Source: Nocardioides bruguierae (lineage in GTDB: Bacteria > Actinomycetota > Actinomycetes > Propionibacteriales > Nocardioidaceae). From it: a DNA stretch of 64,000 nucleotides. Below, in pieces: positions 11,375 through 21,007 of the stretch. Numbering within the stretch: the first letter of the stretch is position 1; each line of letters starts with the position of its first letter. The DNA lies in NCBI RefSeq assembly GCF_023656415.1, contig NZ_JAMOIL010000005.1, positions 62,001 to 126,000 of the forward strand, in the 5' to 3' direction. The position numbers and the translations under genes were made by a program. The notes beneath the pieces are model-generated. The model did not search any database, was not told the origin of the DNA, and saw only the letters and a list, made by a program, of their open reading frames with translations.

Positions 11375-12544
11375 TCAGCTGAGCAGGGCGTCCACGAACG
11401 CGCCGGGCTCGAAGGGGGCCAGGTCGTCCGCGCCCTCGCCGAGGCCGACCAGCTTCACCGGCACGCCGAGCTCGCGCTGCACCGCCACGACGATGCCGCC
11501 CTTGGCCGAGCCGTCGAGCTTGGTCAGCACGATGCCCGAGACGTCCACCGCCTCGGCGAACACCCGTGCCTGGATGAGGCCGTTCTGGCCCGTGGTGGCG
11601 TCGAGGACGAGCAGCGTCTCGGTGACCGCGGCCTTCTTCTCCACGACCCGCTTGACCTTGCCGAGCTCGTCCATGAGCCCCTTCTTGTTCTGCAGGCGGC
11701 CGGCGGTGTCGACCAGCACCGTGTCGGCGCCCTGCTCGGCGCCGGCGTCGACCGCGCGGTAGGCGACGGCGGCCGGGTCCGACCCCTCCTCGCCGCGGAC
11801 GACGGGGACGCCCACCCGGTCGCCCCAGGTGGTCAGCTGCTCCGCGGCCGCGGCGCGGAAGGTGTCGGCAGCGCCCAGCACGACGCTGCGCTGCTCGGCC
11901 ACGAGGATGCGGGCGATCTTGCCGACGGTGGTGGTCTTGCCGGCACCGTTGACGCCGACGACGAGCACGACCCCGGGGTCCTCCCCCGCGCCGCTGACGG
12001 ACAGGGAGCGGTCGACGTCCGCGCCGATCAGCGCGACCAGCTCCTCGCGGAGGACCTGGCGCGCGTCACCGCCGCCCTCGACGCGCAGGCGGGTGCGCAG
12101 CTTCTCGACCAGCTCGGTGGTGGCAGCGACGCCCACGTCCGCGGTGAGCAGGGTGTCCTCGATGGACTCCCAGGTGTCCTCGTCGATCCGGTCGCGCGAG
12201 AGAAGCGCGAGCAGGCCCTTGCCCAGCGCGTTCTGCGAGCCGGCCAGCCGCTGCCGCAGGCGGACCAGGCGCGAGGACGCCGGCTCCGGGACGTCCAGGG
12301 CCGGGGCGGCCGGCTCCTCGACGGTCTCGACGGGGGCCTGCGTCGGCGCCTCGTCGGGGACGACCTCGGCGTCGGGCTCGACGGGCGCCTGCGCGGGCGG
12401 GACGGTCGTGGCCGGGGCGTCGCCCTCGACCGGAGGACCGGGTCGGGACCCTCGTCGGCTCGAGACGACGAGGCCGACGACGAGGCCCACCAGCAGGCAG
12501 GCCACCACCGCGATGCCGATGATCAGCGACAGCATGGAATCCAT
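11375..12544 (-). CDS. ftsY: SRP receptor GTPase FtsY
   Basis: 389 residues. An N-terminal membrane helix (LSLIIGIAVVACLLVGLVVG) is followed by an acidic Pro/Val/Glu-rich linker to about residue 85 and then the NG domain: GVNGAGKTTTVGKIA, DTAGRLQNKK and TKLDGSAKGG. It receives Ffh-ribosome complexes at the membrane. The ATG gives MDSMLSLII; a second Met three codons on is also possible. It is preceded by a small membrane protein gene. Confidence 0.96.
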   Translation of the reverse strand: MDSMLSLIIGIAVVACLLVGLVVGLVVSSRRGSRPGPPVEGDAPATTVPPAQAPVEPDAEVVPDEAPTQAPVETVEEPAAPALDVPEPASSRLVRLRQRLAGSQNALGKGLLALLSRDRIDEDTWESIEDTLLTADVGVAATTELVEKLRTRLRVEGGGDARQVLREELVALIGADVDRSLSVSGAGEDPGVVLVVGVNGAGKTTTVGKIARILVAEQRSVVLGAADTFRAAAAEQLTTWGDRVGVPVVRGEEGSDPAAVAYRAVDAGAEQGADTVLVDTAGRLQNKKGLMDELGKVKRVVEKKAAVTETLLVLDATTGQNGLIQARVFAEAVDVSGIVLTKLDGSAKGGIVVAVQRELGVPVKLVGLGEGADDLAPFEPGAFVDALLS

Positions 12545-12607
12545 GCGGTCATCCTGTCACCCCCGTGCCGGGGGTCCGCCACCCGGCAAGCGGTGGCGGG
12601 GACGGGC

Positions 12608-12946
12608 TCAGCCCTGGGTGCTCTCCGCGTGCTCACGCTCGCGCTCGGCGCGCTGCTGCTCGTTACGCTCCGCACGGTGCTCGTCACGCTGGGCGCGGTG
12701 CTCCTCGCGCAGCCGCGCCCGCTCGTCGGCGGCGTCGTCCTCGTGGTGGCGGCGCTGCTGGGCCGCGGCGTCGGTGTCCGGGTCGCCGTCACGCAGGACC
12801 GGCAGGCGGAAGGCGGCGCGGATGAGCGGCGCGCTCAGCCACGAGGCGCCCTCCACGTCACGCCCCTGGTGCGGGTAGGCGACGTAGAAGAGGATGCCGC
12901 CGGCGAGGACGACGACCACGACCATGGCGACGATGATGCTGACCAC
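12608..12946 (-). CDS. Small membrane protein with a charged coiled-coil tail, function unknown
   Basis: 112 residues, GTG start. One N-terminal membrane span (VSIIVAMVVVVVLAGGILFYVAY) is followed by a region like WLSAPLIRAAFRLPVL and then about 50 residues almost entirely Arg/Glu/His/Gln/Asp, predicted helical. I recognise no family. The hydrophobic-then-charged layout and the position between smc and ftsY argue for a real gene rather than an antisense shadow. Confidence 0.6.
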   Translation of the reverse strand: MVSIIVAMVVVVVLAGGILFYVAYPHQGRDVEGASWLSAPLIRAAFRLPVLRDGDPDTDAAAQQRRHHEDDAADERARLREEHRAQRDEHRAERNEQQRAEREREHAESTQG

Positions 12947-13095
12947 GAGAGCTGCTGCGACCTTCCTGAGGGGACGGGCACCAGCGCGCCCGGGAGACAG
13001 GCCAAGCCTGCCACGGTCCGGGCCAGGACCCCAGCGCCCGCGAGGGTGGTGGACGGCCTGCGGGACAGGTCTTGCAGGGCCCCCGGGGACGGGGC

Positions 13096-16000
13096 TCAGG
13101 CAGTGGCCTCGTCGCGCAGCCGCTGGCTGATGACGGTGGAGACGCCGTCGCCGCGCATGGTGACGCCGTAGAGCGCGTCACCGACCTCCATCGTCCGCTT
13201 CTGGTGGGTGATCACGAGCAGCTGGGAGGACTCGCACAGCTCCTCGTAGATCTGCAGCAGACGCCCCAGGTTGGTGTCGTCCAGGGCCGCCTCGACCTCG
13301 TCGAGGATGTAGAAGGGCGAGGGTCGGGCCTTGAACAGTGCGACGAGGAACGCGACGGCCACCAGGGAGCGCTCGCCGCCCGAGAGGAGGGAGAGCCGCT
13401 TGACCTTCTTGCCCGGCGGCCGCGCCTCGACCTCGATGCCGGTGGTGAGCATGTTCGCGGGGTCGGTGAGCACCAGCCGGCCCTCTCCTCCGGGGAAGAG
13501 CCTGGCGAACGTCGCGTCGAACGCCTTCTCCACGTCGGCGTAGGCCTCGGTGAAGACCTGCTCCACCCGGGCGTCGACATCCGCGACGATGTCGAGGAGG
13601 TCCTTGCGGGTCTTGCGCAGGTCCTCCAGCTGCTCCACCAGGAACCGGTGGCGCTCCTCGAGCGCCGCGAACTCCTCCAGCGCCAGGGGGTTGACCTTGC
13701 CGAGCTGGGCCAGCGCCCGCTCGGCCGAGCGCAGCCGCTTCTTCTGCTCCTCGCGGTCGTAGGCGACCGTCTCGGGCTCCTGCTCGGGGGAGTCCTCGCC
13801 GTCCTCCTCCACCGTGTCCACCGTGCCCGCCGTGGTCGCCGTGCCGGACGCGGGAGCCTGCCCGAAGACCGGGACAGGCTGGTCGGGCCCGTACTCCACG
13901 ACCAGGTTGTCGGGCTCGATGCCCAGCTCCTCGACGGCGCGGTTCTCCAGCTGCTCGATGTGCATCCGCTGCTGCGTGCGGGCCAGCTCGTCGCGGTGGG
14001 CGCCGGCGACCAGGTCCGTCTGCTGGGCGGTGAGGTCCCGCAGGCGAGCGCGTACCTCCCGCAGCTGCTGCTCCCGGCCGGCACGGGCCTGCTCGACCTC
14101 GGTGCGGGCGCTGGCCGCGGCGGACACCGAGACCTCGAGCCGGGCCAGGACCCACGCGGTGGCGACCGAGACCGCCTCCGCCGCACGAGCCTCCCGGCGC
14201 AGCCGCTCGGCACGCTCGGCGGCCCGGGCTCGCGCGTCCCGCTCCTTGGCCGCGGCCCGGCGCAGGCCGTCGGCGCGCCCGTGGACCGCACGGGCCCGCT
14301 CCTCGGCGGTGCGCAGCGCCAGGCGCGCGTCGACCTCACGCTGCCGTGCCTCGCGCGCGGACTCGGCCAGGCGCTCGGACTCGGCGGTGTCGGGCTCCTC
14401 CTCGGGCACCTCCTCGGCCGCGGCCAGACGCTGCTCGAGGTCGGCGAGGCCGGAGCCCGCCTGCTCGCGAGCCGTCTCGGCGCGTGTCACCGCCTGGGCG
14501 AGCCGCTCGGCCTCGCCCTGCGCGGCCCGGATGGCCGAGCCGTGCTGACCGAGCTGCTCGGCCACGGCGGCGAGCCGGGCGTCGGACTCGTGCAACTGGT
14601 CGAGGGCGACGTCGACGCGCTGCTGGGCGTCGTGGCGTCGCGCCTCGAGGCGACTGGTCTCGAACGCGGCCCGCTCGCCGGTGGCGGTGGCCTCGGCGAG
14701 CGCGGCGGTCGCCTCGTCCACCGCGGCGGCGATCTCCAGCAGGCTGGGCCCCTCCCCCGCGCCGCCGCTGGCCAGGTGCCCTGCGAGCAGCGCGCCGTCG
14801 CGCGTGACGGCCACGAGGTCCGCGTGGCGCTCCAGCACCGCACGCGCGGCGGCCAGGTCGGGCACCAGCACGGTGCCGCCCAGCAGTCGCTGCACGGCGG
14901 GGCGCAGGTCGTCGCGGCAGGTGACGACGGAGCCCGCCGGCACCACGTCCTCCCCCTGCCCGGGGAGGTCGGCGGCGGTGGTGCTGCCGCCCGGGGCATC
15001 GGCGAGGAGCAGGGTGGCTCGACCGTGCGCGCCCTCGGTCAGGTGCGCGAGGGCGGCCAGGGCCGCGTCGGTGCCCGCGACGGCCACCGCGTCCGCGGCT
15101 CGACCCAGGGCGGTGGCCACGGCGGCCTCCCAGCCCGGCTCCACCTCCAGCAGGTCCACCACGGTGCCGAGGACGCCGGCGGGGCCGCCGTCCGCGACGA
15201 GGGCACCGGCGCCGTCCTTGCGGGCCAGGCTCAGCTCGAGCGCGTCCTTGCGAGCGGTCAGCGTGTGCCGGTCCCGGTCGGCCGCACGCGCCCGCTCGGC
15301 GACGACGGCGAGCTGCTCGACGACCTCGTCCAGGGCGGCGACGGCCTCCTCGTGCTCGGCGTCGAGGCCCTCCTCGCCGGCGTCGAGACCCGCCACCTGG
15401 GACTCCAGGGCGTGGAAGTCGCGCTGCGCGGCCTCGGCGCGGCGCAGCGCCTCCGCCCGCGAGGCGGCCAGCCGCTCGACCTCCTCCTCCGCGCTCTGCG
15501 CCCGCGAGCGCAGGGTGTTGACCTGGCCGGTCAGCCGGGCCAGGCCCTCGCGCCGGTCGGCGGCCGCCCGCACCAGGGCGGCGACGCGGCGGTCCTCGGC
15601 GGTGGCCGCCTCCTCCGCGGCCCGACGCGCGGTCAGGGTCTCCTCCAGGCCGACCCGCAGCCGGTCGACCTCGGCGGCGGCCTCGCGCTCACGCTCCTGC
15701 GCGGCGTCGGCCTCCGCCTCGAGCTCCTCGGGGTCGCGACCGCGGGCGGGGTCCTCGTCGCCCGCACCGGCGGCGTGACGCAGCCGCTCGCGGGCCAGGG
15801 ACTCGGTGCCGCGCAGCCGCTCGCGCAGGCCGGAGAGGTCGAACCAGGTCTGCTGGGCGGCCGAGAGCGCGGGCAGGTCCTCGCGCAGCGCCGCCTCCAC
15901 GGCGGCCTCCTGCTCGCGGCCGCCGGCCAGGTCGGCCTCGACCTGCGCGCGTCGCTCGGCGAGGACGGACTCGTCGGCCAGCTCCTTCTCCAGCAGCGCC

Positions 16001-16713
16001 CGGGCGCGGCCGAGGTCGTCGGCCAGCAGGCGGGCACGGGCGTCGCGCACCTCGGCCTGCACGGTGGCGGCGCGGCGGGCTGCCTCCGCCTGCCGGCCGA
16101 GGGGCTTGAGCTGGCGGCGGATCTCGGAGATGAGGTCGCCCAGACGGTTGAGGTTGCCCTCGCACGCGTCGAGCTTGCGCAGCGCCTTCTCCTTGCGCTT
16201 GCGGTGCTTCAGGACGCCCGCGGCCTCCTCCACGAAGCCGCGCCGGTCCTCCGGGGTGGCATGGAGGATCGTGTCGAGCTGCCCCTGCCCGACGATCACG
16301 TGCATCTCGCGGCCGATGCCGGAGTCGCTGAGCAGCTCCTGGACGTCGAGGAGGCGGCAGCCGGTGCCGTTGATGGCGTACTCCGACCCGCCCGAGCGGA
16401 ACATCGTCCGGCTGATCGTCACCTCGGCGTAGTCGATCGGCAGGGCGCCGTCGGAGTTGTCGATGGTGAGGACGACCTCGGCGCGACCCAGGGGCGGGCG
16501 GCCGGAGGTTCCGGCGAAGATGACGTCCTCCATCTTGCCGCCGCGCAGGGACTTCGCACCCTGCTCGCCCATGACCCAGGCGAGGGCGTCGACGACGTTC
16601 GACTTGCCCGAGCCGTTCGGCCCCACGATGCACGTGATGCCCGGCTCCAGCTGGAGGGTGGTGGCCGACGCGAACGACTTGAAGCCCTTGAGGGTCAGGC
16701 TCTTCAGGTACAA
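13096..16713 (-). CDS. smc: Chromosome segregation protein SMC
   Basis: 1205 residues. Head halves lie at both ends: Walker A GPNGSGKSN near residue 32, signature LSGGERSL and Walker B FYILDEVEAALDD near the C-terminus. Two long Ala/Glu/Arg coiled-coil arms flank a hinge around residues 500-650 (VVDLLEVEPGWEAAVATALG). The initiation codon is TTG, eight bases after AGGAG, because it gives the family N-terminus YLKSLTLKGFKSFA and no ATG or GTG fits. ScpA and ScpB are not in this window. No acylphosphatase gene is present beside it, although one often is in relatives. Confidence 0.96.
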   Translation of the reverse strand: MYLKSLTLKGFKSFASATTLQLEPGITCIVGPNGSGKSNVVDALAWVMGEQGAKSLRGGKMEDVIFAGTSGRPPLGRAEVVLTIDNSDGALPIDYAEVTISRTMFRSGGSEYAINGTGCRLLDVQELLSDSGIGREMHVIVGQGQLDTILHATPEDRRGFVEEAAGVLKHRKRKEKALRKLDACEGNLNRLGDLISEIRRQLKPLGRQAEAARRAATVQAEVRDARARLLADDLGRARALLEKELADESVLAERRAQVEADLAGGREQEAAVEAALREDLPALSAAQQTWFDLSGLRERLRGTESLARERLRHAAGAGDEDPARGRDPEELEAEADAAQEREREAAAEVDRLRVGLEETLTARRAAEEAATAEDRRVAALVRAAADRREGLARLTGQVNTLRSRAQSAEEEVERLAASRAEALRRAEAAQRDFHALESQVAGLDAGEEGLDAEHEEAVAALDEVVEQLAVVAERARAADRDRHTLTARKDALELSLARKDGAGALVADGGPAGVLGTVVDLLEVEPGWEAAVATALGRAADAVAVAGTDAALAALAHLTEGAHGRATLLLADAPGGSTTAADLPGQGEDVVPAGSVVTCRDDLRPAVQRLLGGTVLVPDLAAARAVLERHADLVAVTRDGALLAGHLASGGAGEGPSLLEIAAAVDEATAALAEATATGERAAFETSRLEARRHDAQQRVDVALDQLHESDARLAAVAEQLGQHGSAIRAAQGEAERLAQAVTRAETAREQAGSGLADLEQRLAAAEEVPEEEPDTAESERLAESAREARQREVDARLALRTAEERARAVHGRADGLRRAAAKERDARARAAERAERLRREARAAEAVSVATAWVLARLEVSVSAAASARTEVEQARAGREQQLREVRARLRDLTAQQTDLVAGAHRDELARTQQRMHIEQLENRAVEELGIEPDNLVVEYGPDQPVPVFGQAPASGTATTAGTVDTVEEDGEDSPEQEPETVAYDREEQKKRLRSAERALAQLGKVNPLALEEFAALEERHRFLVEQLEDLRKTRKDLLDIVADVDARVEQVFTEAYADVEKAFDATFARLFPGGEGRLVLTDPANMLTTGIEVEARPPGKKVKRLSLLSGGERSLVAVAFLVALFKARPSPFYILDEVEAALDDTNLGRLLQIYEELCESSQLLVITHQKRTMEVGDALYGVTMRGDGVSTVISQRLRDEATA

Positions 16714-16937
16714 GCCGGGGTCTCCTGAGCGGTCGGCGAGGCGTCGGACGGGCGTCCTGCGGGGCCATCATGCCCCGTGACGCCTCCGGCGAGCCCGCAC
16801 CCGGGCAGCGTGCCGCCGCTGGGACGCTCGGGCGCCGTCCGTGTGCCGCTGCTCGCGGGCCCACCGGGTCGTCCGGGTGCGGGGTGCGAGCGCCGTCGCG
16901 GCCGCCGCGGCGAGCGCCGGGCGGCCGGGTCAGCCCG

Positions 16938-17132
16938 TCAGGCGGGCTGCATCTCCTGCATGGCGGCCTCGAGCTGCTCGGCGTGCGCAGCGACGAGGCG
17001 GTCGTTCTCGAGGGAGAGGCGGGTGACGAGAGCCTCCAGCTCGGCCACGCGGTTGCGCAGGCGAGCGTTGTCGGACGCCAGACGGGCGTCGCGCAGGTCG
17101 CTGTTCATGTAGCCGATCAGCGCCTTGGCCAT
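16938..17132 (-). CDS. Small coiled-coil protein, 64 aa
   Basis: MAKALIGYMNSDLRD is followed by a Leu heptad-type helix (RLRNRVAELEALVTRLSLEN) and an acidic end. It starts at ATG after GGAAGG and has its own good promoter at 17184-17212. The MAKAL-G-type opening recurs, as I recall, in small actinobacterial proteins of unknown function near mutM/smc; I cannot name the family. Probably a scaffold or adaptor that dimerises; function unknown. Confidence 0.65.
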   Translation of the reverse strand: MAKALIGYMNSDLRDARLASDNARLRNRVAELEALVTRLSLENDRLVAAHAEQLEAAMQEMQPA

Positions 17133-17183
17133 GGGCTTGACCTTCCGGGAGGAGTGGTGTGACCCGGGACCGGGCCATCGTCA

Positions 17184-17212
17184 AGAATCCCACCAGGTCG
17201 CAGGAGGGTCAA
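17184..17212 (-). promoter_or_regulatory. Promoter of the 64-aa coiled-coil gene
   Basis: TTGACC (17207-17212 complement), exactly 17 nt, then GATTCT (17184-17189 complement), about 50 nt before the ATG. This is one of the clearest housekeeping promoters in the window. Confidence 0.65.
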
Positions 17213-17311
17213 ACCAGGGACGCATGCCCACCGGGGTAGTCGCCGAACCGCCACGGACGCGGCACCTCCCCAGCCCCTCCCGGACGCCTGCGGTTCACCT
17301 CGCGCCGCAGG

Positions 17312-18178
17312 TCAGCGGGGCTGCCGACGCCGACGTGGCGCCGGCTGGCAGGTGGGGCAGAAGTAGGACGAGCGGTTCATGAACGCCACCCGCCGTACCG
17401 GGGTGCCGCACCGCAGGCACGGCTCGCCCTCGCGGCCGTAGGCGTGCAGCGAGCGGTCGAAGTAGCCGGACTCGCCGTTGACGTTGACGTAGAGGGCGTC
17501 GAAGGACGTGCCGCCCTGGGCGAGGGCGTCCCGCATGACGTCCCTGGCGTGCCCGAGCAGCTCGCTCACCTGGGCCCGGGTGAGCCGGTCCCCCGGACGC
17601 TCACCGTGCAGGCGGGCGCGCCACAGGGCCTCGTCCGCGTAGATGTTGCCGACGCCCGAGACGAGGTTCTGGTCCAGCAGCTGCCGCTTGATGGCCACCG
17701 ACCTACGCCGGACGCGCGCGACGAAGGCGACGTCGTCGAACGCGGTGTCGAGGGGGTCACGGGCGATGTGCGCGATCTCGGGCGGCAGGTCGGCGCCACC
17801 GGCCGAGACCAGCAGGCCGCCGAACATCCGCTGGTCGACGAAGCGCAGCTCGCGGCCGTGCTCGAGGCCGGAGAGCGCGAGCCGGACCCGCAGGTGCCGC
17901 TCGGCGGGCGCCTCGGGCGGCTGGACCAGCAGCTGACCGCTCATGCCGAGGTGGGCCAGCAGCGCGTCGCCGTCGTCCAGCGCGAGCCACAGGTACTTGC
18001 CGCGACGGCGGGCCGAGACGAGACGACGCCCCGCCAGGGCGGCCGCGAACCCCTCGGGGCCACGCGGATCACGCCGGACGGGGCGTTCGTGCAGGACGTC
18101 GACGCGCTCGACGCGACCGCCGAGCACGTGTCGCTCGAGGCCGGCGCGGACGACCTCGACCTCGGGGAGCTCGGGCAC
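17312..18178 (-). CDS. mutM: Formamidopyrimidine-DNA glycosylase MutM
   Basis: 288 residues. The catalytic N-terminus is Pro2-Glu3 ([13 protein letters not shown]), followed by the Lys loop RRRGKYLW near residue 57, the H2TH region [17 protein letters not shown] and a C-terminal zinc finger C-x2-C-x16-C-x2-C (CLRCGTP ... CPTC). It excises 8-oxoguanine and Fapy lesions. GTG start, one base after the rnc stop, so it is co-translated with RNase III as in many actinobacteria. Confidence 0.96.
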   Translation of the reverse strand: MPELPEVEVVRAGLERHVLGGRVERVDVLHERPVRRDPRGPEGFAAALAGRRLVSARRRGKYLWLALDDGDALLAHLGMSGQLLVQPPEAPAERHLRVRLALSGLEHGRELRFVDQRMFGGLLVSAGGADLPPEIAHIARDPLDTAFDDVAFVARVRRRSVAIKRQLLDQNLVSGVGNIYADEALWRARLHGERPGDRLTRAQVSELLGHARDVMRDALAQGGTSFDALYVNVNGESGYFDRSLHAYGREGEPCLRCGTPVRRVAFMNRSSYFCPTCQPAPRRRRQPR

Positions 18179-18179
18179 G

Positions 18180-18950
18180 TCAGCCGGCGGTGCCGGCCGT
18201 GGGGGTGCCGGCCGTGGGGGTGCCGGCCGTGGGGGTGCCGGCGGTCGCCGAGGTCCCCAGGTCCGCCTCGATCTCCTCGTAGGCGGTCTGGGCGGCGGCC
18301 TGCTCGGCCTCCTTCTTGGAGCGGCCCTGGCCGTTGCCGTAGAGTTGCTCCCCCACCCGCACCTGGGCGCGGAACGTCTTGGCGTGGTCGGGGCCGGAGT
18401 CCTCGATGACGTACTCCGGGACGCCGAGCTCGTGCTCGGCCGCGAGCTCCTGGAGGGACGTCTTCCAGTCCAGGCCGGCGCCGAGCGCCGAGGCCTCCTC
18501 CAGCAGCGGGTCGAAGAGGCGGTGCACGACGATCGCGGAGGTCTCGAGACCTCCGGTCAGGTGCACCGCCCCGATGACCGCCTCCACGGTGTCGGAGAGG
18601 ATCGACGCCTTCTCGCGACCACCCGTGGTCTCCTCACCACGCCCCAGCTTGATGTGCGGGCCGAGCCCGATCGTGCGCGCCACGCCCGCGAGGGCGCGGG
18701 CGTTGACGACCGCGGCCCGCAGCTTGGCCAGCCGCCCCTCCGACAGGTCGGGGTGCGTCCGGTACAGCGTCTCGGTCACGACGACGCCCAGCACCGAGTC
18801 GCCCAGGAACTCCAGGCGCTCGTTGGTGGGCAGACCGCCGTGCTCGTAGGCGTAGCTGCGGTGGGTGAGGGCACGCTCGAGCAGCTGGGGGTCCAGGTCG
18901 GGGTCCCCCAGCGCCGCCCGCAGCGCGGTGTGGTCGAGCTCCTCGCTCAG
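18180..18950 (-). CDS. rnc: Ribonuclease III, probable CTG start
   Basis: About 256 residues. The catalytic domain has [12 protein letters not shown] and the second acidic site [12 protein letters not shown]; a dsRNA-binding domain follows ([26 protein letters not shown]). It processes rRNA and other duplex RNA. The C-terminus is a GTPTA-type repeat. No ATG, GTG or TTG lies at the expected N-terminus. CTG at 18950 would give (M)[14 protein letters not shown], 14 bp after rpmF, with AGG seven bases upstream. The nearest standard starts, GTG at 19010 or 19019, lie inside rpmF and add an Arg-rich out-of-frame reading of it. Confidence 0.9.
   Translation of the reverse strand: MSEELDHTALRAALGDPDLDPQLLERALTHRSYAYEHGGLPTNERLEFLGDSVLGVVVTETLYRTHPDLSEGRLAKLRAAVVNARALAGVARTIGLGPHIKLGRGEETTGGREKASILSDTVEAVIGAVHLTGGLETSAIVVHRLFDPLLEEASALGAGLDWKTSLQELAAEHELGVPEYVIEDSGPDHAKTFRAQVRVGEQLYGNGQGRSKKEAEQAAAQTAYEEIEADLGTSATAGTPTAGTPTAGTPTAGTAG
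18191..18235 (-). repeat. 15-bp tandem repeat in the 3' end of rnc
   Basis: Three perfect copies of TGCCGGCCGTGGGGG with partial units on both sides. They encode repeated GTPTA at the RNase III C-terminus. The unit is a multiple of three, so copy-number change would not shift the frame. Confidence 0.85.
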
Positions 18951-18964
18951 GACAGGACCTGAGC

Positions 18965-19150
18965 TCAGAGGACCTGGCGGCGAGCGCCGCGAGCGCCGTA
19001 CTGGCCGCACTCGCCGCACGCGCGGTGCGGGAGGTGCTTGGCACCGCAGGCGGGGTTCGCGCAGGTCACCAGGGTCGGGGCCACGGCCTTCCAGGCCGAG
19101 CGACGGTGCCGGGTGTTGCTGCGCGACATCTTCCGCTTCGGGACTGCCAC
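18965..19150 (-). CDS. rpmF: 50S ribosomal protein L32
   Basis: 61 residues: [18 protein letters not shown], then a four-cysteine zinc site (CANPACG and CGECG). This is the zinc-containing form of L32. It stands between yceD and rnc, the usual order. Confidence 0.95.
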   Translation of the reverse strand: MAVPKRKMSRSNTRHRRSAWKAVAPTLVTCANPACGAKHLPHRACGECGQYGARGARRQVL

Positions 19151-19193
19151 TGTTGTCTCCTCGTCATCGCCGGGGCGGGGTCTCCCGCTCCGG

Positions 19194-19772
19194 TCAGCTC
19201 TTGTCGTCCAGGTCCTGCTTGAGGCCGGCCAGCCCCGCCCAACGCGGGTCGATCGGGTCCTCGTGCCCGTGGTCGGGCTCGTCGTTCAGCCGCACCCCGC
19301 ACTCCGGGCAGAGGCCTTCGCAGTCCTCCGAGCACAGGGGCTGGAACGGTAGTGCCAGCACCACCGCGTCCCGCAGCTGGGGCTCGAGGTCGACCAGGTC
19401 GCCGTCGAGCCGGCTGACGTCGTCGTCCTCGTCGTGAGGCGTCTGGTGCTCGTCGTAGACGTACAGCTCCTGGAACGTCACGTCGACCTCGTCGTCGATC
19501 GGCTCCAGGCACCGCACGCACTCGCCGTCGAGCGAGGCGTGAGCCTCACCCGTGACCAGCACCCCCTCCATGACCGCCTCGAGGCGCAGGTCCAGCTGGA
19601 CCGGCGACCCCTCGGGGACACGCAGGACTTCGATGCCCAGATCTGTCGGGGCCGGTACCGTTCGCGACACCTGACGTTGGGACCCCGGGCGGCGGCCGAG
19701 CTCGTGGGTATCGAGCACGAGCGGCGCTCTCGGGTCCAGGCTGGTCAGGGGATCACTTCCGGTTCCGGGCAC
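19194..19772 (-). CDS. DUF177 / YceD family protein
   Basis: 192 residues, GTG start. It carries the YceD metal-type cysteines (GECVRCLEP and [13 protein letters not shown]) and ends in [14 protein letters not shown], the conserved tail. YceD is encoded next to rpmF in most bacteria and has been linked to 23S rRNA maturation. Expected to be co-transcribed with rpmF, 43 bp downstream. Confidence 0.9.
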   Translation of the reverse strand: MPGTGSDPLTSLDPRAPLVLDTHELGRRPGSQRQVSRTVPAPTDLGIEVLRVPEGSPVQLDLRLEAVMEGVLVTGEAHASLDGECVRCLEPIDDEVDVTFQELYVYDEHQTPHDEDDDVSRLDGDLVDLEPQLRDAVVLALPFQPLCSEDCEGLCPECGVRLNDEPDHGHEDPIDPRWAGLAGLKQDLDDKS

Positions 19773-19857
19773 GACACATCGTCGAGAATCGTAACGGTGG
19801 GCTGGTGTGCCACCAAACTGCTGACGCAGGGGCGACCGGCACCAGCACCGAGCGGGC

Positions 19858-20358
19858 TCACGACCCGCCCCCCGCGCTCCGCTCGGCCAGCCGCGCGACG
19901 AGGGCCTCGTGCACGAAGGCAGGCAGGAACGCCGAGGTGTCGCCGCCGAACGCAGCGACCTCCTTCACCAGCGAGGAGGACACGAAGGCGTGCTCGGGGC
20001 TCGTCGGCAGGAACAGCGTCGTGACGCCGGTCAGCCGGGTGTTCATGTGGGCCATCGGCAGCTCGTACTCGTAGTCCTGCGCGGTGCGCAGGCCCTTGAC
20101 GATGGCCTGGGCGCCGATCTCGGCGCAGAAACCGGTGACCAGGCCCTCGAAGCCGGCCACGCGCACGCTGGGCAGGTCGGCGCAGGCGCGGCGCAGCAGG
20201 TCCATCCGCTCCTCGGCGGAGAACAGGCGTCGCTTGGAGGCGTTGACCCCCACGGCCACGACGACCTCGTCGAACAGCGCGGCGGCGCGCGCGATCACGT
20301 CGAGGTGGCCGAGCGTCACGGGGTCGAAGGACCCCGGCACCACCACGGTGTGCGTCAC
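19858..20358 (-). CDS. coaD: Phosphopantetheine adenylyltransferase
   Basis: 166 residues. The nucleotidyltransferase motif PGSFDPVTLGHLDVI is followed by KGLRTAQDYEYELPMAHMN and the SSSLVKEVA loop. It makes dephospho-CoA from 4'-phosphopantetheine. The GTG start overlaps the rsmD stop by 4 bp (GTGA). Confidence 0.96.
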   Translation of the reverse strand: MTHTVVVPGSFDPVTLGHLDVIARAAALFDEVVVAVGVNASKRRLFSAEERMDLLRRACADLPSVRVAGFEGLVTGFCAEIGAQAIVKGLRTAQDYEYELPMAHMNTRLTGVTTLFLPTSPEHAFVSSSLVKEVAAFGGDTSAFLPAFVHEALVARLAERSAGGGS

Positions 20359-20987
20359 GGACGCTCCTCCTCCTGCTGCACGTCGCCGTCCTGCTCCTGG
20401 TCCTGCTCCTGGTCCTGCGCCCCGCCCGGCCAGTCGGCCGTCCAGAGCGCGGTCTCACCGTAGTTGCGCGGCTTGCGGGCCGTGAAGCCCGCGGGCCAGC
20501 GCGGCTCGGGGCTCCGGGCCGAGCGCTCCACCACGACCAGCGCGTCGACCGCCAGCCAGCCCGGCGCGCCCAGCGCCACCAGGTCGGCCGCCACGGCGTC
20601 GTCCGCGAGGGGGTAGGGCGGGTCGGAGAGCACCAGGTCGTAGGGCTCGGACGGCGGCGGCCCGGCGAGGAAGGAGCGCACCGTGCCGGCCACGACCCGC
20701 ACGGGCCCCAGGCCCAGGTCGGTGGCGTTGCGGCTGATCAGGCCGGCCGTGCGCTTGTCGTGCTCGACCAGCGTGGCCGCGCTCGCCCCGCGGGAGAGCG
20801 ACTCCAGCCCGAGGGCGCCGGTGCCGGCGTAGAGGTCCAGGACCCGCAGCCAGTCGAAGGAGCCGGCCCACGACTGCACCGTGGAGAACAGCGCCTCGCG
20901 GACCCGGTCGCTGGTGGGGCGCGTCGCGCTGCCGCGCGGGGTGGCCAGCGAGCGACCGCCCGCCGAGCCGGCGATGATCCGGGTCAT
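20355..20987 (-). CDS. rsmD: 16S rRNA (guanine966-N2)-methyltransferase RsmD
   Basis: 210 residues from ATG (MTRIIAGSAGGRSLATPRG). SAM site LDLYAGTGALGLESLSRG and catalytic LVLSDPPYPL are visible. The family modifies G966 of 16S rRNA late in 30S assembly. The C-terminus has a Gln/Asp/Glu tail from a CTGGTCCTG-type DNA repeat near 20391-20417. A longer open frame upstream is not family-like. Overlaps coaD by 4 bp. Confidence 0.94.
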   Translation of the reverse strand: MTRIIAGSAGGRSLATPRGSATRPTSDRVREALFSTVQSWAGSFDWLRVLDLYAGTGALGLESLSRGASAATLVEHDKRTAGLISRNATDLGLGPVRVVAGTVRSFLAGPPPSEPYDLVLSDPPYPLADDAVAADLVALGAPGWLAVDALVVVERSARSPEPRWPAGFTARKPRNYGETALWTADWPGGAQDQEQDQEQDGDVQQEEERP

Positions 20988-21007
20988 GACGCCCGATCGT
21001 AGGGTCG

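Noticed and set aside
13072..16728. 1218-codon open frame opposite smc
   Set aside because: Antisense shadow of the high-GC smc gene; composition is Gly/Arg/Leu-rich with no domain, while the opposite strand encodes a complete SMC.
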